Assembly: GCA_964514215.1 (NCBI GenBank)
Contig: CAZEPW010000063.1
Coordinates: 1 to 20,061 of the forward strand
Source of the DNA: CAYQUC01 sp964514215
GTDB lineage: Bacteria; Pseudomonadota; Gammaproteobacteria; UBA6429; Thiohalophilaceae
Length of the DNA: 20,061 bases
Direction of reading: 5' to 3'
Shown: one piece after another, positions 15,095 to 20,061 of the stretch
How positions within the stretch are numbered: the first letter of the stretch is position 1
How the letters are laid out: every line of letters starts with the position of its first letter
The notes under the pieces: generated by a model
Databases searched by the model: none
Told to the model about the DNA's origin: nothing
Seen by the model: only the letters and a program-made list of their open reading frames with translations
Position numbers and translations under genes: made by a program

Positions 15095-15526
15095 TTATAC
15101 GATTTTCCAAGACCCAACTATTTTTTTCATTTTTAGTAGTGTTTGAAATTTAGGAAATTTTTTAGAAAAATAATATTCAATTATCACGATATAAGTATCT
15201 TTATCAACCTGCGGCTCTAGTTCAATAGCAAAATGCCGTGAATAGTCAGCAGCTAAAAACCACTTATTTTTGCCATAGTTGACTTTAATTAACTCTCGTT
15301 CCAAGGCTGTTTTAGAATAAAAATACGACAGTACATTGACATTTTGCGTACGAGCAACCAAAGCAAAGTCAAAAGCCGCTTTTTCAATCGAACCCACTTT
15401 AAAATGGGTAATAAAAGGCTGATCGATTCTTATTTTTTGACTCGCCATACTTTGAACTGAACTAATCAATAACGCTATAAAAATAAGTGCAGATATCGCG
15501 CTAGAGTAAATTTTATTTTGTTTCAT
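15095..15526 (-). CDS. Small exported protein, function unknown
   Basis: 143 residues. Lys-containing start, hydrophobic run at about 10-24 and a SMA|S cleavage site near residue 28 make a signal peptide; the mature part is about 115 residues. It is basic, with alternating strands late in the chain (YIVIIEYYF) and a FALVARTQNVNVLSYFYSKTALERELI segment that might be helical. No cysteine and no motif I can name. AGGGA nine bases before the ATG is the ribosome site. It stands alone on the minus strand, 68 bases from the hairpin at 15586. Confidence 0.65.
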   Translation of the reverse strand: MKQNKIYSSAISALIFIALLISSVQSMASQKIRIDQPFITHFKVGSIEKAAFDFALVARTQNVNVLSYFYSKTALERELIKVNYGKNKWFLAADYSRHFAIELEPQVDKDTYIVIIEYYFSKKFPKFQTLLKMKKIVGSWKIV

Positions 15527-15585
15527 CGATTTTTTCCCTATAGTAACATTGCATAATAATACACATGATTAAAAAATTAATAACA

Positions 15586-15609
15586 CTCCTGACAGTATGC
15601 TGTCAGGAG
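15586..15609. repeat. 10-bp perfect hairpin (CTCCTGACAG arms)
   Basis: CTCCTGACAG (15586-15595) and CTGTCAGGAG (15600-15609) surround TATG. On the minus strand the stem is followed by TGTTATTAATTTTTT, the form of an intrinsic terminator, but no intact minus-strand gene ends here. The ATG of the GyrI-like fragment lies in the loop. Confidence 0.7.
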
Positions 15610-15827
15610 ACATTTCAACTGAAAAACTAGAAAAAATAAAAATACTTTCCGGGCAATACCTTGTCTTTGAAGCAAAAGGTAATATAGCTCAAATTGTCAT
15701 TGATACTTGTGGAGTAATTTGGGAATACTTTTCTAAAGAAAATGCCAAATATCAACGAACATACACCACCGATTTTGAATTCTATAAAAATCAAGATGAA
15801 ATAGAAATTTATAGTGCAATTAAATAA
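15597..15827 (+). pseudogene. C-terminal half of a GyrI-like / AraC-type effector-binding domain
   Basis: 76 codons from ATG 15597 to TAA 15827. The translation has the layout of the GyrI-like small-molecule-binding domain: LSGQYLVFEAKGNIAQI, an aromatic helix with IWEYFS, then YTTDFEFYKNQDEIEIYSAI at the end. These correspond to the last half of the family's roughly 150-residue domain. The first half is missing: a stop lies in frame at 15570-15572, there is no ribosome site, and the ATG is in the loop of a 10-bp hairpin. I read it as the 3' stump of a deleted gene, broken at the hairpin. A short translated protein cannot be excluded. Confidence 0.6.
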
Positions 15828-15848
15828 GCATATAAAAGTGCAAACGGA

Positions 15849-15874
15849 CTCCGAAACACAACCGTGTTCCGGAG
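15849..15874 (-). terminator. Terminator hairpin of the barrel protein gene
   Basis: CTCCGAAACAC (15849-15859) and GTGTTCCGGAG (15864-15874) form an 11-bp stem with one mismatch and an AACC loop, 17 bases beyond the stop at 15891. On the minus strand CTTTTATA follows a little later. It also lies just after the GyrI-like stump and may act in both directions. Confidence 0.65.
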
Positions 15875-15890
15875 CAATTAAACTAAGAAA

Positions 15891-16460
15891 TTAGTAAAAA
15901 TTAATACCAAAATTTATCGACGAAAATTTTTCTGATAATAAACTCCACTCAATAAAAACTTCTTTGCCACTACTGGTATTAAATCCCATACCAAAACCAT
16001 AAGTAAAATTAGTCTCATTAGTTTTAGGAAACCACGAATTACCATTAAAATTAGCAGGATCATTAATCATAACATTAGTAAGACCCGCTTTAGCTCTAAA
16101 ATGAACAGCACCACTTCCTTTATAAACACCATGCACCGATACTGTTCTAATATTCCATGTTAATTCACTAGTAGGTGACGCTGAAAATGTTTTAATTTCT
16201 CCCGGCGAAACATTCGTTACAAAATCACCCTCAATCATTAAATTTTGATCCAGCTTATAACCAGCAACAACCCCAACAGTTGAAATATCTTGATACTCAT
16301 AACTTCTATTTTCAGTCGCATCAAAACCACTCATCCCAGTGTCAACCAAACCCAACTTTGCGCCAAAATAATATTCACTGCTATTTTTAGATCCATCCGC
16401 ATAAGCCATTACCTGTGAAAACATTAAAAACATCCCTATCGCAATTTTTATTTTTGTCAT
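15891..16460 (-). CDS. Small outer-membrane beta-barrel protein
   Basis: 189 residues. Signal peptide with hydrophobic run at about 5-19 and cleavage near AYA|D (21). The mature chain alternates in strands: YYFGAKLGLVDTGMSGF, VGVVAGYKLDQNLMIEGDF, VHFRAKAGLTN, TYGFGMGFNTSSGKEVFIEWSL, and ends SINFGINFY. The terminal aromatic residue is the usual signal for barrel assembly. This is the layout of an 8-stranded opacity/OmpA-barrel type protein, slightly short. No peptidoglycan-binding domain. The role is unknown; such barrels are often adhesins or structural. GAGAG lies before the ATG, and AAGG abuts it. Confidence 0.8.
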   Translation of the reverse strand: MTKIKIAIGMFLMFSQVMAYADGSKNSSEYYFGAKLGLVDTGMSGFDATENRSYEYQDISTVGVVAGYKLDQNLMIEGDFVTNVSPGEIKTFSASPTSELTWNIRTVSVHGVYKGSGAVHFRAKAGLTNVMINDPANFNGNSWFPKTNETNFTYGFGMGFNTSSGKEVFIEWSLLSEKFSSINFGINFY

Positions 16461-16527
16461 CCTTTTCTCTCTTATTTAATAATTATCAATTGACTCGTTG
16501 CCTTACTAAAACCACAACTTTAAAAGG

Positions 16528-16533
16528 ATTATA
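16528..16533 (-). promoter_or_regulatory. Candidate -10 of the barrel protein gene
   Basis: On the minus strand a perfect TATAAT lies 67 bases before the start codon, preceded by the partly repeated TGTGTATAGTGTGTATAAT. The -35 region is poor. Confidence 0.35.
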
Positions 16534-16635
16534 CACACTATACACAATGAATAATGTGGAAATCTTTCTAAGTGATTGAATATTACTGTTTAATATGAAT
16601 TTTACGTAAAGATATGACTAATTTTTGAGGTACCC

Positions 16636-16667
16636 GTCATTCCAGTAATCTTTTAAGCCGAAATCCA
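16636..16667 (+). repeat. GTCATTC-type intergenic repeat, left copy
   Basis: It begins GTCATTCCAGTAAT and continues to GCCGAAATCCA. It aligns over about 32 bases with the reverse complement of 17531-17564 (GTCATTCTGGTAAT...GCCGGAATCTA). It lies left of the toxin-antitoxin operon. Confidence 0.55.
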
Positions 16668-16754
16668 AAGTTAAAATCTCAATACGTTTTGAATACTTTG
16701 GTGACGCTATCGTTATCCGTGATCTTAGTTTATTAGATAGCTATTGAGTATTTC

Positions 16755-16788
16755 AAATAATTGACATATCTTGACTTGTCAATTATTT
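16755..16788. promoter_or_regulatory. 34-bp dyad operator of the toxin-antitoxin operon
   Basis: AAATAATTGACA (16755-16766) and TGTCAATTATTT (16777-16788) are perfect 12-bp arms around a 10-base spacer. The dyad covers both promoter hexamers. Ribbon-helix-helix antitoxins usually repress their own operon by binding such sites, so this is the expected operator. Confidence 0.7.
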
Positions 16789-16789
16789 T
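16761..16789 (+). promoter_or_regulatory. Sigma70-type promoter of the toxin-antitoxin operon
   Basis: -35 TTGACA (16761-16766, consensus) and -10 TATTTT (16784-16789) are separated by exactly 17 bases. Transcription should start near 16796, about 10 bases before the antitoxin ATG, giving a very short leader. Confidence 0.65.
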
Positions 16790-16805
16790 TGGATAAGCTT
16801 GTTAT

Positions 16806-17018
16806 ATGCCAAATATTAAAGTCAGCTCAAAAGTAGATGCGTTAGCGTGGGAAGACCTAAAGCAACTCGCATCAGAATCACATCAAAATATATCTGGTGT
16901 TTTAACTGAAGCTATTAAAGAATACGTTAGCCGCCGTCGTGTACGTCCATTAATTCTAAGTGAGTTAGAACAATCAATGCAAGAAAATGAGGAATTAGGG
17001 AAGCTTCTTGCAAAATGA
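16806..17018 (+). CDS. Antitoxin, ribbon-helix-helix type
   Basis: 70 residues. The first 45 fit a ribbon-helix-helix DNA-binding fold: a short strand NIKVSSKVD, helix WEDLKQLASESH, turn NISG, and second helix VLTEAIKEYVSRRR. The C-terminal 25 residues (LSELEQSMQENEELGKLLAK) are acidic then helical and would wrap the toxin. This is not the Phd fold that accompanies Doc in phage P1, but RHH antitoxins paired with Doc-like toxins are known. Its end overlaps the toxin start by 11 bases, a typical coupled arrangement. It is likely autorepressed at the 16755-16788 dyad. Confidence 0.82.
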   Translation: MPNIKVSSKVDALAWEDLKQLASESHQNISGVLTEAIKEYVSRRRVRPLILSELEQSMQENEELGKLLAK

Positions 17019-17397
17019 CTTAATTCAATTTTTAAGCTTAGATGAAGCTGTTGCGATACACTCACGTCTTATTGAAAAATTTGGTGGTGCTAGCGGTATC
17101 CGGGATTTAGGTTTATTAGAAAGTGCTTTATATCGCCCACAAACGGGTTACTACGACAACCTTCTCCACATGTCCTCAGCATTATTTGAGTCATTGTTAA
17201 TGAACCATCCATTTATTGATGGAAATAAACGCGCAGCTTTTTTTATGACGGATGTGTTTTTACGAATCAATGGCCTAAAATTAAACGTACAAGCAATAGC
17301 TGCTCATGCTTTTATTATTAATCAATTGGAAAATAAACAAGCCAACCTTCAAATCCTGCATGAATGGTTACAAAAAAACGTATTAAATAATAACTAA
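17008..17397 (+). CDS. doc: Doc-family (Fic-fold) toxin
   Basis: 129 residues starting at TTG 17008, inside the antitoxin gene; AGGGAAG is a few bases upstream and no in-frame ATG comes before conserved residues. The catalytic motif HPFIDGNKR is at 67-75, followed by AAFFMTDVFLRINGL. The N-terminal LSLDEAVAIHSRLIEKFGG and GIRDLGLLESAL segments are typical of the death-on-curing family. Known Doc proteins phosphorylate elongation factor Tu and so block translation. True Fic AMP-transferases have HxFx(D/E)GNGRxxR; the lysine here points to the Doc branch. Residues look intact, so the module should be active. Confidence 0.92.
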   Translation: MQNDLIQFLSLDEAVAIHSRLIEKFGGASGIRDLGLLESALYRPQTGYYDNLLHMSSALFESLLMNHPFIDGNKRAAFFMTDVFLRINGLKLNVQAIAAHAFIINQLENKQANLQILHEWLQKNVLNNN

Positions 17398-17415
17398 TTA
17401 ACCTCAAGTTAATTA
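17395..17415 (+). terminator. AT-rich hairpin overlapping the toxin stop codon
   Basis: TAATTAAC (17395-17402) and GTTAATTA (17408-17415) form an 8-bp stem with a CTCAA loop. Its left arm includes the TAA stop. It is weak and without a T-run, so termination is uncertain. Confidence 0.3.
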
Positions 17416-17454
17416 AAAGAAAATCAGATAACAGCAACGCCTTTTAAAAAACTA

Positions 17455-17564
17455 TCATTCCCAGGTGAATTTAACAAGAATCTCTAGAAGTTTCTACTAA
17501 ATGCATTCGAATAGTGTGTTTCATTTAATTTCTAGATTCCGGCTCAAGAAATTACCAGAATGAC
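17455..17564. repeat. Palindromic GTCATTC-type element (MITE-like)
   Basis: Left end TCATTCCCAGGTGAAT...CTCTAGA (17455-17488) and right end TCTAGATTCCGGCTCAAG...CAGAATGAC (17531-17564) are imperfect inverted copies of a roughly 34-base sequence. They enclose about 42 bases. No coding capacity. The right end resembles the single copy at 16636. GTCATTC...GGAATC ends are typical of small non-autonomous intergenic repeats in Proteobacteria. Confidence 0.6.
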
Positions 17565-17654
17565 AGTTATTTGATTAAAAGCTACAACCATCAATTTTGT
17601 ATACTCTAATTTTTGGTCGACTGTAAAACTCAGTCTTGATTTTCGGTGGCTCAT
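17544..17654 (-). pseudogene. N-terminal stump of an IS3-family OrfA transposase
   Basis: From ATG 17654 (GAGGG ribosome site 6 bases upstream) the minus strand reads MSHRKSRLSFTVDQKLEY, then TKLMVV. This resembles the start of a class of IS3-family OrfA proteins with a FTxEQKLEYAKLMV-type beginning. After about 24-25 residues the similarity ends. The frame then runs into the right end of the palindromic repeat and stops at TGA 17544. The helix-turn-helix and all of OrfB are missing. The repeat thus inserted into, or recombined with, the transposase gene. Confidence 0.5.
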
Positions 17655-17718
17655 AATTGTCCCTCTTTAGTTCTCTATTATAAGCTATAATTCTTTACAA
17701 GTTTATTAGACCACTACA
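17655..17718 (-). mobile_element. Possible left end of the IS3-type element
   Basis: On the minus strand the sequence beginning TGTAGTGGTCTAATAAAC at 17718 lies 63 bases before the orfA start. A TG-starting terminal repeat at that distance fits IS3 elements. No matching right end is present in the window. Confidence 0.3.
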
Positions 17719-17821
17719 TTACCCGGCAGTATTCTTCAATATTTTCTATTGTAAAAGCTTTCGGTAATGTCAAAAAAAGAAAGCAAAGATACGCATACGC
17801 GTTCTAGTCCAAATGAACAAT

Positions 17822-20061
17822 TTAAGGGCAAGTGCCTCCTGCTGTTAATAGTTTTGTTTGGTGTGTTATTGTGTAACTATTTTTAATACCTAAATTAGGC
17901 TGTAAACCAGTGCCACCAGCCGAACTGTCTAAAACATTGATATTGGTAGCAAGCACACTACCAGAAAAGCCAACACATTTAACACCTAAAGCACCAATAA
18001 CAGTTACACTGGTAGTTCCAGAAGTTCCTTTGTTTTCATTGGCTAATCCATTTGAATTAAGTGTAAACTTAGGAAGTGAGGCACATTCATCTTGCAAAGG
18101 GGCTTCAGTCGTTTTAGAGCTAGCAATATATGTTTTAGACATTAAAAAATCATATAGTGCTCCAGTTAGTAACTTACCCCCAGCAACACCATAATTTCCT
18201 GTTTTATTTGCAGAATTATTAATATTGCCAGTTAAACATACATTTTTTTCAACAAAATTACCAACATTATCTTTTGCACTTACTATTAATTTTGTTGGAG
18301 TAATTGGAGTATCTGTTACCCCACTAATTAAACTAACATTTGAAAACTGAACTTGATTTGTATCAATAGCGGCTACACTCTCATCTCCCCAATTATATAA
18401 AATACTACTGTAACTAGTATAATAATAAAGAGCTTTTCCTTGTTCAGCTCCAGTTCCAAGATACAAATCGACTGAATAGCATATTCCACCGTTTTCAGCT
18501 CCCTTACTAAAGTCACCTATTTTTGCATTAATAATTTCTTTGCCATTAAGGTAATTTACAATAATAAGCTCACCAATAATAACAACTATATCATCCGAAT
18601 TGCCAAAAGGAATTGCTCTATAACCATAAGAGGCATTAGAATTTGCTGATAAAATCGGATTACCGTTTGCATCCAATTTAATTGTTCCGTCTGGATTTTT
18701 TTGTGGAGGTGGTGAGTTGAAACAATATTTCTTGACATCATTATATACTCTACCTCTTGTTGCACTAACAGTATAAGTCGTATTTGTTATATTTATTGCT
18801 ATTGGAAGTTTATACTTAAATGTTGAATTCACTAAGTCAGGAATAACACTTCCAGTCCCACCAGCACCACCATGAATTGAATTTGCATCATCTACTTCAT
18901 ATAACCCACTTTGTGTAGCCGCTATACTAATTCCCGCGCCTAATTCGGTTGCATTTACCGTAACATCCAAATAGTACGGACCCGTATAAATAGTTTCAGT
19001 AACCGGTGGAGTATAATTTGTTACACCCGTTGCTGGCTTTGCTACGGTAATAGATAATCCGGGTGGCGTATTATCAAAACCAACGTTAAAAGTATCAATT
19101 GCTGTTTTACCAGAAGCATCTGTTGCCGTTAAAGCAACTTCAAATTGACCATCAATCGCAGAACTAATATTTGTTGCCGTCACAGAGCCAGAAGGATTGG
19201 TTGAATCAAACGTCACAGGTGTATGAGGTGTGCCACCTACCGTAATACTGACATCTGTAATGCCAGTTCCCGGTGAATCTGTTGCTGTTCCGGAAAAGTT
19301 CGCTAAGCTTTTAACCCATGAACTATTTGGTTTTGATGTTGGAGCAATATTAACTTTTGGAGGAGTAATATCGTAACCAATTGTAATCGGTGTTGCTTGA
19401 TTATTTTTATTACCTGCCTTATCGGCAACCTCAACAGCTATCATATGAAAACCTTCAGCTACCCCCACATCAGCACTGGCTACATTGTTGCTAATAACCA
19501 TTGTCGAGGATGTATTGTCTACAATAAGTTTGGCATTTGCAATTGTGCTGGAATAACCATTAACACTACTTGTATCTGCTACATCAGCTTTAACAGTTAA
19601 CGTTCCCTGACTTACAAATTGTCCATCAAAATGGGATGTTATATTTGCCGTTGGTAAAATACTATCGAAACCAAACTGTAAAAAACTAGCGACTGTCTGA
19701 CCAGAACTAGAGTTTGCAACCACTCTAAATTGATAGTCACCATCATTTAATAGCGGTACATTGAAAGTTGATTGATAGGTTTGCACCCCACCTGCACTAC
19801 CAGCCACAGTGGTTGGTGTTGGCATTACTTGAAGTCCAGCAGTTTGGGCATCGGTTACTAATGGGGCAACGACATCAAAATTCACCGTTGTATTTGGGAA
19901 TGGATCAGCCACTTGTGCTTCGAATATTTCAATTGCAGAATTAGCATTAAAATAAACTGGTGCATTTTGTGGTCGTGGTGTTTTAATTACTATATCAACA
20001 CCAGTGTTACTAATTTTTATATTGTTTAATACTAGCTCATTCGATATGCCATTATTATTTA
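17822..20061 (-). CDS. Large exported Ig-like repeat protein (C-terminal 745 residues)
   Basis: The minus-strand frame is open from the right edge to TAA at 17822-17824; the GTG at 19912 is internal, since reading continues without a stop to 20061. The visible chain has at least three bacterial Ig-like modules. Their junctions are marked by GFDSILP (about residue 130), GYDITPP (about 228) and GFDNTPP (about 327). Modules contain typical DGQFEV and ADKAGN elements. The C-terminal 370 residues are different: they contain paired cysteines, an aspartate-rich DGTIKLDANGNP loop that could bind calcium, another SAKDNVGNF Ig-like edge, and end GGTCP. There is no sortase motif or obvious autotransporter domain at the C-terminus. 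Most likely a cell-surface or secreted adhesin/structural protein; the exact role and the missing N-terminus remain unknown. Confidence 0.8.
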   Translation of the reverse strand, partial: NNNGISNELVLNNIKISNTGVDIVIKTPRPQNAPVYFNANSAIEIFEAQVADPFPNTTVNFDVVAPLVTDAQTAGLQVMPTPTTVAGSAGGVQTYQSTFNVPLLNDGDYQFRVVANSSSGQTVASFLQFGFDSILPTANITSHFDGQFVSQGTLTVKADVADTSSVNGYSSTIANAKLIVDNTSSTMVISNNVASADVGVAEGFHMIAVEVADKAGNKNNQATPITIGYDITPPKVNIAPTSKPNSSWVKSLANFSGTATDSPGTGITDVSITVGGTPHTPVTFDSTNPSGSVTATNISSAIDGQFEVALTATDASGKTAIDTFNVGFDNTPPGLSITVAKPATGVTNYTPPVTETIYTGPYYLDVTVNATELGAGISIAATQSGLYEVDDANSIHGGAGGTGSVIPDLVNSTFKYKLPIAINITNTTYTVSATRGRVYNDVKKYCFNSPPPQKNPDGTIKLDANGNPILSANSNASYGYRAIPFGNSDDIVVIIGELIIVNYLNGKEIINAKIGDFSKGAENGGICYSVDLYLGTGAEQGKALYYYTSYSSILYNWGDESVAAIDTNQVQFSNVSLISGVTDTPITPTKLIVSAKDNVGNFVEKNVCLTGNINNSANKTGNYGVAGGKLLTGALYDFLMSKTYIASSKTTEAPLQDECASLPKFTLNSNGLANENKGTSGTTSVTVIGALGVKCVGFSGSVLATNINVLDSSAGGTGLQPNLGIKNSYTITHQTKLLTAGGTCP

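Larger units (their letters stand above)
16461..16805. other. Divergent intergenic region with repeat and operator
   Basis: 345 bases between the barrel gene and the toxin-antitoxin operon. It holds the candidate barrel promoter, a single-ended GTCATTC-type repeat (16636-16667) and the dyad/promoter of the operon (16755-16789). Nothing else recognised. Confidence 0.6.
17398..17821. other. Intergenic region with repeat element and transposase stump
   Basis: 424 bases between the toxin and the Ig-like protein gene. It contains the two-ended GTCATTC element (17455-17564), the IS3-type orfA stump (17544-17654) and a possible IS end at 17718. From 17720 to 17821 I see nothing definite. Confidence 0.6.

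Noticed and set aside
19913..20061. GTG 19912 as the start of the Ig-like protein
   Set aside because: The frame continues open for 49 codons to the window edge, and no signal peptide follows the GTG.

Overview
The window is AT-rich bacterial DNA. Gene types (split proton-translocating transhydrogenase, type I methionine aminopeptidase, Tat-exported multicopper oxidase, outer-membrane barrels) suggest a gammaproteobacterium. The left 4.5 kb carries a Gly/Trp/Pro-rich secreted protein of sulfur-globule-envelope type and a DUF302 protein. Together these suggest a sulfur oxidiser, possibly Thiotrichales-like. That lineage is inferred from protein character; no rRNA or marker gene is present.

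Layout. (1) 1-4509, plus strand: seven closely spaced genes. They are a 5'-truncated Pro/Gln/Trp-rich tail, a small exported Gln/Pro/Tyr-rich protein, the sulfur-globule-like repeat protein (interrupted by a 100-N assembly gap), a membrane-anchored TPR protein, a DUF302 protein, a membrane coiled-coil protein with a Pro/Tyr/Trp tail, and a two-TM coiled-coil protein. (2) 4510-4809: convergent gap with a 15-bp perfect inverted repeat and a 47-codon fragment resembling the end of an outer-membrane barrel. (3) 4810-7689, minus: pntAa-pntAb-pntB. (4) 8108-10828, minus: ABC ATPase, ABC-2 permease and map, probably one transcript. (5) 10829-11556: long non-coding stretch with hairpins and a 33-codon small ORF. 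(6) 11557-14028, minus: multicopper oxidase and an uncharacterised two-TM protein, divergent from an uncharacterised membrane protein at 14152-14820. (7) 15095-16460: small exported protein, truncated GyrI-like effector-binding domain, outer-membrane barrel. (8) 16636-17718: Doc-type toxin-antitoxin operon with a promoter embedded in a 34-bp dyad, flanked by diverged GTCATTC repeats and the stump of an IS3-type transposase gene. (9) 17822-20061, minus: C-terminal 745 residues of a large exported Ig-like repeat protein running off the right edge.

The part most likely to be a little-described system is the 1-4509 cluster: exported Trp/Gly/Pro/Tyr-rich proteins are encoded with membrane-anchored coiled-coil, TPR and DUF302 partners. 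I read it as a possible sulfur-globule envelope/assembly locus. The right half is more mosaic, with gene stumps that begin or end at inverted repeats.
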